A stretch of DNA of 64,000 nt, from contig CAWDGB010000010.1 in assembly GCA_963801715.1 (NCBI GenBank), positions 308,452 to 372,451 on the forward strand, given 5' to 3'. Positions 37,652-47,606 of the stretch are shown here, one piece after another (the stretch's first letter is position 1; each line of letters begins with the position of its first letter). The notes beneath the pieces are model-generated. The model saw only the letters and a list, made by a program, of their open reading frames with translations. It was not told where the DNA came from and ran no database searches. The stretch is from CAVVJA01 sp963801715. Lineage in GTDB: Bacteria; Actinomycetota; Actinomycetes; Mycobacteriales; Jatrophihabitantaceae. A program made the translations under genes and the position numbers.

Positions 37652-39173
37652 TCAGGCCGGGCCGGTGCCTAGTGGGCCACAGCGACTCGACGGTCCCCGA
37701 TAGTTCGGCGACTGCAGCAGAACGACCTCGTCCTGACGGAAGATCTCGCGATACCCTGCGGCCTCGACGGTTGCGAGCGCCGCGGCCGGCTTGGCCCCGA
37801 AGTTGCCGACGTCCTTCTGGGTCAGATCGATCGCCACGAAATCGGCGGCATCGTGCTGCATGCCGACCAATGTGACGTAGTCGCGGTCAGTGAGGTGCCC
37901 GGCGAGCCGATCGTCCGCCTCGATGCATACGTTCCGGGGAATCCGATCAACCACGGCCTGCTGCGCTTGCATGTGCGTGGTCCTGCTGAACAGCTCGCCG
38001 TTCAGCGATCGCGTGCAGTGCAGCTACCCGCCGCCCGGAAAACGGCGGATTCACGACGATCAGCGCGACAGGAATGACGGTGATCACTGTGAGAACAGTG
38101 AGCTTGAGTCGCGGTCGGGACCAGACGCCGAGTCGTGCGGCCCCGTCGATCATCGCGAGCACGAAGATGACCCAGGGCAGCGCGTTGTAGTGAAAGCTGG
38201 GGTACCAGAGGTTGTCCCGTACCGCGGGTTCGAAGAACCGCTGCGCCAGCAGCGGAAGCGCGAGAATCGAGTATCGCGACCGCAGGGCGAGGAAGAGCAC
38301 AGGTACCAAGAACAGCAGGAGAGTCTGCGTCTTGATCATCGGTGAGAAGAACAGCCGCGCAGTGTCGAGCGGATGCAGCACCACGTGGCCTAGCGCGCTG
38401 CCCAGGTTCGGACCGAGCGTTGGCCCGTACTGCCAGTACGCGAAGTGCTGATCGGGCGAGAAATGGGGGAGGATCACCGCGGTCGCGAGTTCGTAGACGA
38501 TGACGCCCGCAGCCACGAGGATGACGCCGAGCCACCTCCGCCGCCGATCGAACAGGCGCAGGATCCCCAGCAGCACAACGAGAATTCCCATGTCCTCGCG
38601 GACAAGCAGGAGCAATCCGGCAAAGATCAGTAACTGCCTATCGTCGGCGCGATCGAGCGCATCGATGGCCAGAGCGAGGATCGGAACGCCCCAGGCGACC
38701 TCGTGGACTTGGAAGTCGACGAGAGTTTGGAAGGCCCAACTCGACGCGTAGGCAAAGCAGATGACCAGTGACGCCCGCGATGTAGTCCGCCGGCGGGCGA
38801 ACCGGTAGATGACGGGAACCGAGGAGGCAATCAGGGCAGCTTGGAGAATCAGCAACGTCTCCGGGTGACCCCAGATCCAGTACAGCGGCGCAGCGGTCGC
38901 AATGATCGGGTGGAAGTGGTCGCCCCAGATGTTGTAGGACATGCCTTTCAGCGGGACGATCGGCGCCTGGAAATGCGCGTAGCGGCGCACGGCTTGATCG
39001 AAGATCCCCAGGTCGTAACCCGCGGTGTTGAACTGCCGGTGGCGCTCGAGGGCGAACAGGGTGTAGACGGCAAACGTCGCCGCCGTGAGCAGCCAGAGGG
39101 GCCAGGCTTTGACGATGCGCCGGCGCGCGGCGGCAGCCGCGACCGACGGCTGCCGGGACGTGGTCGCGGTCAT
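37652..39173 (-). CDS. DUF2079 polytopic membrane protein, one-base frameshift
   Basis: A multi-pass protein of 506 residues after removing one base near 37982. The N-terminal part has FNTAGYDLGIFDQAVRRYAHF and NIWGDHFHPIIATAAPLYW, typical of DUF2079 (a GT-C-like membrane fold). About ten hydrophobic segments follow. The C-terminal soluble end (VVDRIPRNVCIEADDRLAGHL, DYVTLVG, IDLTQKDVGNFG, GYREIF) was split off by the shift and is the normal end of the family. It is coupled to the upstream GT87 gene by ATGA. Possibly a glycosyltransferase-like enzyme; activity unknown. Confidence 0.8.
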
Positions 39174-40489
39174 CGGGTGCTGACGGCAGCCGGGCGCTGG
39201 GCGAGAACCCATACCCGCTTACACGCCTGCCAGGCGAAGACCACAAGCAGCACGTTGCGCGTCTCGAGCACAAGGGTGCCGAGCTGGACCGGGAAATTGC
39301 CGTTGACCAGCCACGGGTACAGCAACGGGTAGTTCACCTGGGTGAGCAACGCGATGACGAGCAACAACCGCATCGCGACGCGCAGGTGATGATCACCCAT
39401 CTGCCGAACAGCGAGTGCCGCGAGCGGTCCACCCAGCCACAGGATGTACTGCGGGCTGAGCACCTTGTTGGTGATCGTGGCCACGGCTGCGGTTGCTACC
39501 AGCAGCCAGCCCACAATTTCGACGGTCACGGTAGGAGCGAGCCGAGCCCGGTTCCACAACACGACGAGGAGCGCGATGCCGGCGATCATCAAAGCGGTGC
39601 TCGCGGTGAGGAATGCCGATACGCCCGGCCCGGTCAGCTCGCGCGCCTTGTACAGCGACAGAGGTGCGTCCCACGGCCCTTTCGGATCGAACATGCGAAC
39701 GAGCATCAGCGGTCCGGCCGGCAGTGACTCGATCTGCAGTCCGCGGTTGGCCTGCCACTGCAGGGGCGACATCAGCCGTTCGACGCCGCCAGCTAACAGG
39801 CTGGCGAGGGCCAGCGCCCCACCGGTCGCCAGGAAGCCGCCGAGGACGCGGCGTCGATTCGTGCGGCCCAGCAAGAAGATGGGAAGCATGATGGCCGGCC
39901 ACAGCTTGAGCGCTGCCCCGATCGCGGTGAGCGTGCCGCAAAGCGCCGGTCGTCGCATCAGCGCGAGAACCGCGCCCCCCGCCAGGACGGCCGGCACGAG
40001 GTCGAACCGGAAGTACGCCGTTGGACCGACGAGCGGAACGAACCACAACCAGAACGTGACCGCGTCGCTCCGTCGGCGCCCGCTGGTTCGCCAGAGGAGC
40101 CAGCAGAACGCGCCGTCGGCGGCGAGCATCGAGAGCGCGAACAAAACCGTGAAGGCCACCGGGTTCGCCAAACCGAGGAGAAACTGCGGCAGCATGACGC
40201 CAAAGACCGGCAGCGGGTATTCCTGAAACGTTTCCCGGATGCCGGCCCCGTTGAAGAACAGCGCGCGCAGGCTGCGCGAGTAGTAGCTCACATCGCCGAC
40301 GACGGACGGCTCGATCGACACCATGAGGGTGAGCGTCAGGGCCCGGCTGATGAGCCAGGCAAACACCGTCGACCTGGTGTCGTCGCCGGAGAGCTCGACC
40401 GGTAGCGCGAACCACCTTCGTGCGGTCCTCCGCGCACCCAGCGACGGATGGGCGTCGCTCGGCGCGGGCGCGAGCTCAGTGGTCGGCAT
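39170..40489 (-). CDS. Glycosyltransferase 87 / DUF2029-like membrane protein
   Basis: A 439-residue polytopic protein with about ten to eleven predicted helices. Features typical of the GT87/DUF2029 group are the early periplasmic Asp region (GDVSYYSRSLRALFFNG), FQEYPLPVFGVMLPQFLL, FRFDLVPAVLAGGAVLALMRR, IGAALKLWPAIMLPIFLL and NKVLSPQYILWLGGPLAAL. This is a polyprenol-phosphate-mannose-dependent GT-C-like fold. Members act in lipoglycan or arabinan/mannan assembly in actinobacteria; the acceptor is unknown here. It is first in a two-gene unit with the DUF2079 gene. Confidence 0.82.
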   Translation of the reverse strand: MPTTELAPAPSDAHPSLGARRTARRWFALPVELSGDDTRSTVFAWLISRALTLTLMVSIEPSVVGDVSYYSRSLRALFFNGAGIRETFQEYPLPVFGVMLPQFLLGLANPVAFTVLFALSMLAADGAFCWLLWRTSGRRRSDAVTFWLWFVPLVGPTAYFRFDLVPAVLAGGAVLALMRRPALCGTLTAIGAALKLWPAIMLPIFLLGRTNRRRVLGGFLATGGALALASLLAGGVERLMSPLQWQANRGLQIESLPAGPLMLVRMFDPKGPWDAPLSLYKARELTGPGVSAFLTASTALMIAGIALLVVLWNRARLAPTVTVEIVGWLLVATAAVATITNKVLSPQYILWLGGPLAALAVRQMGDHHLRVAMRLLLVIALLTQVNYPLLYPWLVNGNFPVQLGTLVLETRNVLLVVFAWQACKRVWVLAQRPAAVSTR

Positions 40490-40739
40490 AGTTGAGTCTC
40501 GATTCTGTCAGACCGAGCTGGATACGCCGTTCGAGCGCGACGAGCGGCGACCCCACGGCCGTGGCCAAGTGCTGAACCCGGCGGTCATCGGCCGGCGATG
40601 ATTGTGTCGCGGCCGCCTCCGCGACATGACTGAGCGTGGTGATCATGGACCGTGAGGTGAAGTATGGCGATCGTCTTCGTGTGATCAGCACTAAGCCGGG
40701 GCGCGGTCGACTCAGGCCGCTTGGTGTGGAGTGTGGGTA

Positions 40740-41147
40740 ATGGCAGAACGCATCCGGGTCGTCGTCGCGAAACCAGGCCTGGACGGGCATGACCGGGGAG
40801 CCAAGGTCGTGGCTCGGGCGCTTCGCGACGCTGGTATGGAAGTCATCTACACCGGCCTGCATCAGACCCCCGAGCAGATCGTGCAGACGGTGATCGAAGA
40901 GGACGCCGACGCGGTCGGCCTCTCGGTACTGTCCGGCGCCCACATGACGCTGTTTGCCCGCTTGATGCAGCTGCTCCAGGAACGCGGCGTCGCCGACGTC
41001 GTCGTATTCGGCGGCGGCATCATTCCCGACGCAGACATCCCGGAGCTGGAGGCGATGGGCGTGGCCAAGGTATTCACCCCCGGAGCGTCGATGGACGACA
41101 TCGTCCAGTGGGTGCGCTCCACCCTCAGTGCCCCCGCGGCTGGGTGA
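40740..41147 (+). CDS. Stand-alone cobalamin (B12)-binding protein, methylmalonyl-CoA mutase small-subunit type
   Basis: A 135-residue Rossmann-like B12-binding domain. It has the base-off signature KPGLDGHDRGAKVVARAL (Asp-x-His-x-x-Gly, the His that replaces dimethylbenzimidazole), GLSVLSGAHMTLF and VVFGGGIIPDADIPEL. These match the C-terminal domain of methylmalonyl-CoA mutase and its stand-alone homologues. No mutase catalytic subunit is present in the window. ATG 40740 is preferred over GTG 40731 because the family starts MAERIRV. It is 88 bp upstream of sucC, which fits feeding succinyl-CoA into the TCA cycle. Confidence 0.88.
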   Translation: MAERIRVVVAKPGLDGHDRGAKVVARALRDAGMEVIYTGLHQTPEQIVQTVIEEDADAVGLSVLSGAHMTLFARLMQLLQERGVADVVVFGGGIIPDADIPELEAMGVAKVFTPGASMDDIVQWVRSTLSAPAAG

Positions 41148-41235
41148 GCCCGGTCTCAGCGCCGACGCTGGTCATGTCCCTGAGGCATAAGCTGCCCGGG
41201 CGACAAAACGAATCTTGAAGAAACGGTGGCGGCAC

Positions 41236-42405
41236 GTGGATCTTTTCGAGTACCAGGCCAAGGAGCTGTTTCAGCAATACGACGTCCCGGTCGGGCTCGG
41301 GAGCGTGGTGAATACGCCGGAGGACGCGGAGCGGGCCGCCCGCCGAATTGGCGGCGTCACGGTCGTCAAGGCTCAGGTCAAGACCGGGGGACGGGGCAAG
41401 GCAGGTGGAGTCAAGGTAGCGAAGACCCCGCAGGAGGCCGGGCAACTGGCCGGCCAAATCCTGGGTATGGACATCAAGGGGCACCCGGTGCACCGCGTGC
41501 TGATCGATCCGGGCGCGCAAATCGAGGAGGAGTACTACGTCTCCTTCCTGCTGGACCGGGCCAATCGCAGCTATCTGGCGATGGCGTCCTACGAGGGCGG
41601 TATGGAGATCGAAGAGCTTGCGGTCGAGCGACCCGACGCGCTGGCCCAGGTGCCCGTGGACGCACTTTCCGGGGTCGACGAGGTGAAGGCGCGAGAGATC
41701 GTCGCGGCGGCCCGCTTTCCGGACGAGGTGGCTGACCAGGTCGCCGATGTGGTCCTCCGACTGTGGTCAACCTTCGTCGGATCGGATGCGACGCTGGTCG
41801 AGGTCAATCCGCTGGCGAAGCTCGCCGACGGCAGCGTCAAGGCGCTTGACGGCAAAGTGACGCTGGACGACAACGCGGACTTCCGGCACGCCGTGAATGC
41901 CGACTACGTGGACACTGATTCCACTGACCCGCTCGAGCGGCGCGCCATCGAGAAGAACCTCAACTACGTGAAGCTCGACGGCGAGGTCGGCATCATCGGC
42001 AACGGTGCCGGTCTGGTGATGTCGACACTGGACGTCGTGGCGTACGCGGGCGAGCGGCACGGCGGAGTCAAGCCGGCGAACTTCCTTGACATCGGTGGCG
42101 GCGCGTCGGCCGAGGTGATGGCGAACGGGCTCGACATCATCCTCTCCGACCCGTCCGTACGGAGCGTATTCGTGAACGTCTTCGGCGGCATCACCGCGTG
42201 CGACGCCGTCGCAAGCGGCATCGTCACCGCGTTGGGCATGTTGGGATCGAGTGCCACGAAGCCGCTCGTGGTTCGACTCGACGGGAACAACGTCCTCGAA
42301 GGGCGGCGCATCCTCAACGATGCCGCCCATCCGCTGGTCACGCTGGTCGACACGATGGACGACGCGGCCGACAAGGCCGCCGAACTCGCTGGGGCAGGAC
42401 AGTAA
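41236..42405 (+). CDS. sucC: Succinate--CoA ligase (ADP-forming) subunit beta
   Basis: An ATP-grasp subunit that binds nucleotide and, with SucD, interconverts succinyl-CoA and succinate. It begins MDLFEYQAKELFQQYDVPV from GTG 41236. VVKAQVKTGGRGKAGGVKV is the nucleotide site, VEVNPLAKLADG lies in the middle, and GNGAGLVMSTLDVVAYAG with FVNVFGGITACD is late. The length of 389 residues is normal. The longer ORF start at 41215 adds seven unlikely residues. The stop shares one base with the sucD start (TAATG). Confidence 0.95.
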   Translation: MDLFEYQAKELFQQYDVPVGLGSVVNTPEDAERAARRIGGVTVVKAQVKTGGRGKAGGVKVAKTPQEAGQLAGQILGMDIKGHPVHRVLIDPGAQIEEEYYVSFLLDRANRSYLAMASYEGGMEIEELAVERPDALAQVPVDALSGVDEVKAREIVAAARFPDEVADQVADVVLRLWSTFVGSDATLVEVNPLAKLADGSVKALDGKVTLDDNADFRHAVNADYVDTDSTDPLERRAIEKNLNYVKLDGEVGIIGNGAGLVMSTLDVVAYAGERHGGVKPANFLDIGGGASAEVMANGLDIILSDPSVRSVFVNVFGGITACDAVASGIVTALGMLGSSATKPLVVRLDGNNVLEGRRILNDAAHPLVTLVDTMDDAADKAAELAGAGQ

Positions 42406-43283
42406 TGGCGATCTTTCTGAACGAGACGTCGCGGATCATCGTGCAGGGCATGACCGGTTCGGAAGGTACGAAGCACACTCGGCGGATGCTCGCGTCCGGC
42501 ACCTCAGTAGTCGGTGGTGTGAACGCGCGCAAGGCCGGTACGAAGGTCGACTTCGACGGGACAGTGCTACCGGTCTTCGGCACGGTGGCGGAGGCAATGA
42601 ACGAGACCGGCGCCGACGTCACCGTCCTGTTTGTGCCGCCGCCATTTGCAAAGGACGCCGTGCTGGAGGCGATCGACGCCGCGATCCCCCTCGCCGTGGT
42701 GATCACCGAGGGCATCCCGGTGCAGGATTCCGCCTACTCCTGGGCGTACGCGCGCGGCAAGTCGACCCGGATCGTGGGGCCGAACTGCCCGGGGCTGATC
42801 AGCCCCGGCAAGTCCAACGCCGGCATCATCCCCGCCGATATCACCGGCCCCGGGCCGATTGGGCTGGTGTCGAAATCGGGGACGCTGACCTACCAGATGA
42901 TGTACGAACTGCGCGACATCGGCTTCTCCACGGCAATCGGCATCGGTGGGGACCCGGTGATCGGCACGACCCACATTGATGCCCTCGCCGCATTCCAGGC
43001 CGACCCGGAGACCGAGGCGGTGGTCATGATCGGTGAGATCGGTGGCGACGCCGAAGAGCGCGCAGCGGCATTCATCCGGGAGAACGTGACAAAGCCGGTT
43101 GTGGGCTACGTCGCCGGCTTCACCGCACCGGAGGGCAAGACGATGGGGCATGCTGGCGCGATAGTGTCCGGATCCTCCGGTACGGCTCAGGCGAAGAAAG
43201 AGGCGCTCGAAGCGGCGGGGGTGCGGGTCGGCAAGACGCCGAGCGAGACCGCCCGGCTGATGCACCAGATTTTGGCCGGCTAG
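42405..43283 (+). CDS. sucD: Succinate--CoA ligase (ADP-forming) subunit alpha
   Basis: The CoA-binding and phosphohistidine subunit, 292 residues. RIIVQGMTGSEGTKHTRRML is the CoA-binding Rossmann region, followed by GPNCPGLISPGKSNAGI. The active-site His is in GHAGAIVSGSSGTA, where it becomes phosphorylated. It is coupled to sucC by a one-base overlap. Together they carry out the substrate-level phosphorylation step of the TCA cycle. Confidence 0.96.
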   Translation: MAIFLNETSRIIVQGMTGSEGTKHTRRMLASGTSVVGGVNARKAGTKVDFDGTVLPVFGTVAEAMNETGADVTVLFVPPPFAKDAVLEAIDAAIPLAVVITEGIPVQDSAYSWAYARGKSTRIVGPNCPGLISPGKSNAGIIPADITGPGPIGLVSKSGTLTYQMMYELRDIGFSTAIGIGGDPVIGTTHIDALAAFQADPETEAVVMIGEIGGDAEERAAAFIRENVTKPVVGYVAGFTAPEGKTMGHAGAIVSGSSGTAQAKKEALEAAGVRVGKTPSETARLMHQILAG

Positions 43284-43425
43284 AGGTCGTCGGGCCGAGG
43301 CGAGCGAACCGAGTAGTTCCACAGAGACCGGCGTGCGAAACCCTCGTAAGGTGATGTTGAACGGGGTGATCGACCGCTAGTTTGGCGGCAAGGTCCTACT
43401 CGTCGAGCACGACCGAGGAGCCCGG

Positions 43426-44391
43426 ATGACAAACGAGCCGCCGGAGGACGATCCCCGGAAGGTGACGCCACCACCTCCACCGCCGGGTCCGACACCAGGT
43501 GGACCACCAGCGGGCGCACCGCCCGCCGGGCCGCCGGGTCCCGGCCAGTACGGCCCGCCACCCGGCTACGGGCCTCCGCCGGGGGCCGGCCCACCGCCGG
43601 GGTACGGTGCGCCGCGTCCGTACGGGCCGCCGTCCGGCTACGGAGCGCCACCGCCAGGTGGTTACGGACAGCAACCGGCATACGGTCCGCCACCCGGCTA
43701 CGGGCCACCACCTGGTTATGCGGGGCCACCACCGTCAAGTGCCCCACCCGGCTACCGGCCACCACCCGGGCAGCCCGCAGACACCCGGTGGGCCGCGGCG
43801 GCCTCGCAATACCCGGCGCCTGGCCCCGGCACCGATTTCAAGGCGGTCAACCCGTTCGACTGGTGCATCATGGGCGCGGGCGTGCTCGCGATCATCTTCT
43901 CCTTCTTCAGCTACTACACGGCGAGCGCGCGTACCGCCGTCTTCACGATCACCGAAGCCTTTTGGGCTTGGCACGGATTCTTCGGCTGGTTTGCTGCGGT
44001 CGTTGCCGTGGTGGCGGGGGCGGTACTGGCGACGGCCGTTCTGGGCCAGGTCCACGTGCCGTTCCACCGGCAGGTGACGATGGTCGGTTTCGCGATCGCC
44101 ACGGTCTCGGTGATTGTGGCGTTGTTTGTTCTTCCGGGCGATGTTCCGCATGGGGCGGGCGTTTCCAACGGGCGCGGCGCCGGGTACTGGCTCAGCCTGA
44201 TCGTCATCGTCATAGGACTGGTGCTGTGCCTCATTCGGCTGCGCGACACCAGCCACCTCACCGTCCGCCAGAACCCCGGCGCGGTCGGTGGCGATCCGGG
44301 GATGGGGACATCTTCCGCGAGCTCTAGCCCGCCGCCGGCTGCTCCGCCGGGTCGGCCCCCGGGTGCCTCGCCGAATCCGCCACCCGGCTGA
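43426..44391 (+). CDS. Proline-rich four-helix membrane protein
   Basis: A 321-residue protein. Residues 15-125 are a low-complexity tract built from Pro-Pro-Gly-Tyr-Gly units (GYGPPPG repeats). A core of four hydrophobic helices follows (about 145-265: DWCIMGAGVLAIIFSFFSYY, WFAAVVAVVAGAVLA, VGFAIATVSVIVALF, YWLSLIVIVIGLVLCLI). A short Pro/Ser tail ends it. Such Pro/Tyr-rich N-termini are common in actinobacterial envelope and division-associated proteins and probably mediate assembly. No enzymatic motif. It lies upstream of a similar Pro/Tyr-rich four-helix protein and may belong with it. Confidence 0.8.
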   Translation: MTNEPPEDDPRKVTPPPPPPGPTPGGPPAGAPPAGPPGPGQYGPPPGYGPPPGAGPPPGYGAPRPYGPPSGYGAPPPGGYGQQPAYGPPPGYGPPPGYAGPPPSSAPPGYRPPPGQPADTRWAAAASQYPAPGPGTDFKAVNPFDWCIMGAGVLAIIFSFFSYYTASARTAVFTITEAFWAWHGFFGWFAAVVAVVAGAVLATAVLGQVHVPFHRQVTMVGFAIATVSVIVALFVLPGDVPHGAGVSNGRGAGYWLSLIVIVIGLVLCLIRLRDTSHLTVRQNPGAVGGDPGMGTSSASSSPPPAAPPGRPPGASPNPPPG

Positions 44392-44523
44392 CATCACCCT
44401 CCGGCTTGGGTGCGGTATGCGCGCCCGGGCCGTCACGGCTGATCCGATACGGTGTCGCGGTCTGCCCGTGTCCCGTTCACGGGGGGCACAGGCCACGCAT
44501 ACGCGATGACGAAGGAGGCCGTG

Positions 44524-45447
44524 ATGTCGGGCTACCCGCAGCCGCCCGCCCAACCCAGCAGCCGAGCACGAGGCGGCGCGCGGTTTGCGGAAACGCCCAA
44601 ATCAGTGTTGTTGGAGCGGGTGGGAGCCGGACTGGGCGTGCTCATGTTCGTCTGGGGTTTCCTCCCGTGGTACGGGCTGCCCGCAACGGACGTCAACGGC
44701 TACGGCTTCGGCAGCCCGGCGCCCGTCGTCATCGGGTTGTCGCTTCTCGCGTCGGGCGTTGCCGCGGCGCGGGCACTGGATCAGAAGTCGGCGTCGCCAC
44801 TCCTACCACTTGCAGCCGCCGCGGTTGCGGCGCTTGTTTCCCTCGGTCTGATCGTCGACCGCGGCGATAACGTCAGCCTCAACGTCGGTTTGATCCTCGC
44901 CCTCGTCACTACGTTGCTCCAGGCCGCTGCTTTTGCCCTGGCCTGGCTGCACGAGACCGGCCGGCTCGGGGTCGCAGCGCGATCAGCCCGCTGGTCGGGA
45001 AGCACGCCGTATGGCTATGGAACGCAGGAGGCGGGCAACGGTCCCGGCTCGTCGGCGTACCCGGCGCCTACCGGCTATGTCGGGCAGTCGGGATACGCCC
45101 AGTCGGGATACAGTGCCACTCCCGATTACGGTCAGACCCAGGTAATGCCGCAGGGGTCGGCGAATCCCTACGGCTACTCGCCAGCCGGAACGCCATCGAC
45201 CTACCAGCCGTCTCCGACCGGATATTCCCAGCGGTACGGGCAGCCGGGAGTGGCCTCGCCATATCCGACCAGCGGCTCCGCGCCGCACCCTGGTGCTGCC
45301 CCGAGCCCGTCGCCATCCTCCCGGTCGACACCCGCCGCACCCCCTGCGCCGGCCGCGCCAACGGCGCCGACGTCGTTCGGCCAGCACAGCCTCCGTGAGC
45401 CCGACGATGCTGATGGGACGAGTGGGTCTTCCGGTAGCGGACGGTAA
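44524..45447 (+). CDS. DUF5336-like, 34 kDa antigen-type membrane protein
   Basis: A 307-residue protein. A short cytoplasmic start (MSGYPQPPAQ) is followed by four helices (residues about 30-155). A long Tyr/Ser/Gly/Pro/Gln-rich tail then has repeats such as GYxQSGY and NPYGYSP. AAGGAGG lies 7 nt before ATG 44524, which fixes the start. The architecture is that of the mycobacterial 34 kDa antigenic protein family found between sucCD and purN. Role unknown; the tail looks intrinsically disordered. Confidence 0.8.
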   Translation: MSGYPQPPAQPSSRARGGARFAETPKSVLLERVGAGLGVLMFVWGFLPWYGLPATDVNGYGFGSPAPVVIGLSLLASGVAAARALDQKSASPLLPLAAAAVAALVSLGLIVDRGDNVSLNVGLILALVTTLLQAAAFALAWLHETGRLGVAARSARWSGSTPYGYGTQEAGNGPGSSAYPAPTGYVGQSGYAQSGYSATPDYGQTQVMPQGSANPYGYSPAGTPSTYQPSPTGYSQRYGQPGVASPYPTSGSAPHPGAAPSPSPSSRSTPAAPPAPAAPTAPTSFGQHSLREPDDADGTSGSSGSGR

Positions 45448-45523
45448 CGCGACAGCGAAGGCTCCTGATCGTTGATCGGCGTGCCTGACCGCGACGGCTA
45501 GCAGCGTTTGCAAGCCTGAGCGC

Positions 45524-46976
45524 GTGACTGCGCGCCGCGACGACCCGTCTCGCCGCGCGGACCGCCCCGCGCGCGACGCGAACGCGCACCAGGCCGAGTC
45601 CGCTCGCCGGGGCTCTGGTTCCCGCGCAGCGGCCAGTCGGCCCTCGATGGCAGACCTCGACATGTTTCGCGGCATCCCGGCATCCGTCCGCCAGTCGCCG
45701 TGGCGGACCGCCGCCTGGACCGGCACCGGCGCCGCGATCGTCGGCGCATCGGTCGGCGTGGCAGTGGCAGTCGCGTGCTGGCTGCCCAACGCGGGTGCCT
45801 CGGGTCCACCGATGTCGGCAATACGGGCGGGCACGCTCGCTTTTCTCGCCGCGCAGCACGGCGGCATCGACCTGGACGGCACCCGGGTCGGTTTCGTCCC
45901 GCTCGGGATGACGGCGATCGTCGCGATCATCGTATGGCGCGCGAGCGTCGTGCTCGCCGACGTTCTCGAGCGACTGCGTCTGACGTCGCGACGTGACCTG
46001 GCCGAGGCCGGCACGGTCCAGGCCGGCAGCTACGCCGCGACGTGTGCCGCACTCGCCGTACTTGCTCGGTTGGGCACGACCTCCGTGCCGGCGATCCCGG
46101 TCGCGGTCGGCGCGACCATGCTCTGCGGCATCATTACGGCGGCGTCGCTGGCCTGGACGTCGATCCACCGCAGATGGTCAGCCGTATCCGCCCCGGACTA
46201 CATTCGGCCCGGGCTGCGCGCGGCGATGGGCGCGCTATGCGTCTACGTCGGAGCGGGTGCTTTGCTCGTCGCCGCGCTCGCTGCTGGCCCATGCCGGCCA
46301 GGTCAGCCAACTGTCCCGGATGGTGGGTGGCGGCGTGTCCGGCGTCCCGCTCCTCGTCGTGGGCGTGCTGTGTGCGCCGAACGCGGTGATCGCGGCAGTA
46401 TCCTTTCTGGCTGGACCGGGCTTTGCGGTGGGTACCGGCACTTCGGTGACGGCGTTCTCGGCGAGCCGGGGGACGCTGCCGGCATTCCCGATCCTCGGCG
46501 CGATCCCGAGCGGCCAGATCCCCTCGGTTCTCGCGGTGCTCCTGCTCGGCTCCACGCTGCTTGCTGCGGGATGGGTGACCGCGCGTCTGGCCCAAGGCCC
46601 GGCCGCGGTCGATTTCGGCACCCTGCTCTCCCGCATCGCGGTAGCCGCGGCCGGCGCCGGTGCTGCGATGGCGGCGCTCGGTTGGCTGGCCGGGGGCGCC
46701 CTCGGGCTTGCTCGGCTGCACGCGGTGGGACCGTCACCGTGGCAGCTGGGTATCGCGGTCGCCGGCGAGATCGCCGTCATGGCGCTAATCCTGATCGGTG
46801 GTTCAGCCTTGTGGGGATGGCTCTCGGTTCGCGCGGTCACACTGGTTACGGCAAGCCGGCTCACCCTGGTCAGTGCCTGGCGGCGCCGCGCGGATGGCAA
46901 GCGCGACCAGCGGGACGAGGATAGAGCCAACGATGACCGCGACAACGACAAGGACGAGGCGGCGCTCGCCGGATAG
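45524..46976 (+). CDS. DUF6350 polytopic membrane protein, one-base frameshift
   Basis: A multi-span protein of 483 residues after removing one base near 46280. The first half (GTGAAIVGASVGVAVAVACWL, GFVPLGMTAIVAIIVWRAS) and the second half (SRMVGGGVSGVPLLVVGVLC, GPGFAVGTGTSVTAFSASRG, LPAFPILGAIPSG) together give the DUF6350 pattern, with about ten helices. The Gly-rich loop GFAVGTGT before LPAFP is the most conserved-looking part. The N-terminus is Arg-rich and the C-terminus highly charged (Asp/Arg/Lys). It lies immediately upstream of purN. Function unknown. Confidence 0.8.
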
Positions 46977-47023
46977 CCCCAGGTAGGTCTCGCCGCACGG
47001 CCCACTGGGTAGTGTGCGTGAAC

Positions 47024-47606
47024 GTGCCGGAGCCCGTTCACCTCGTCGTGTTGGCGTCGGGGACTGGCACCACCTTGCAGGCGCTCATCGACGCGTCCGA
47101 TCTGGGCGGTGAGATCGTCGCTGTGGGATCGGACCGGGCCGGTACCGGCGCCCTGGAGCGAGCAGCCGCTGCCGAGATCCCGACCTTCGTCGTATCGGTT
47201 CGACGGTTATCCGGATCGCGGCGACTGGAACCGGGCATTCCAGGCTGCGCTGACCGCGCACCGCCCCGACCTGATTGTGCTGGCCGGCTTTCTGCGTATC
47301 TTCGATCCGCAGCTGGTCAGCGCGTTTCGCATAGTCAACACCCATCCGTCGTTGTTGCCGTCATTTCCCGGCGTCGGCGTACGCGCGGTCCGCGCGGCCC
47401 TGGCCCACGGGGTCAAGCTGGCCGGAGCAACGGTGCACTGGGTCACAGAGGACGTCGACTCCGGGCCGATCTTGGCGCAGGTAGCGGTGCCGGTGTATGA
47501 GGATGACGACGAGCAAAGCCTGTTCGCGCGTATCCAGCTGGCGGAGAAACCTCTCTACGTCGACACGATTCGCCGACTTTGCAAGGAGATTTCCGCCTAT
47601 GAGTGA
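47024..47606 (+). CDS. purN: Phosphoribosylglycinamide formyltransferase, one-base frameshift
   Basis: Adds a formyl group from 10-formyl-THF to GAR in purine synthesis. Seen are LVVLASGTGTTLQALID at the start, DLIVLAGFLRIF, then NTHPSLLPSFPG (the Asn/His active site), HWVTEDVDSGPIL with its Asp, and a normal end. An extra T near 47195 after codon 57 breaks the frame; without it PTFVV joins RFDGYPDRGDWNR. The repaired length is 193 residues. GTG 47024 is preferred, with TAGTGT 8 nt upstream as a leaderless -10; GTG 47012 and 47018 are alternatives. Confidence 0.9.

Noticed and set aside
43480..43770. Repeat array resembling CRISPR
   Set aside because: The repeats are in-frame Pro-Pro-Gly-Tyr-Gly codons of a membrane protein; there are no spacers of even length and no cas genes.
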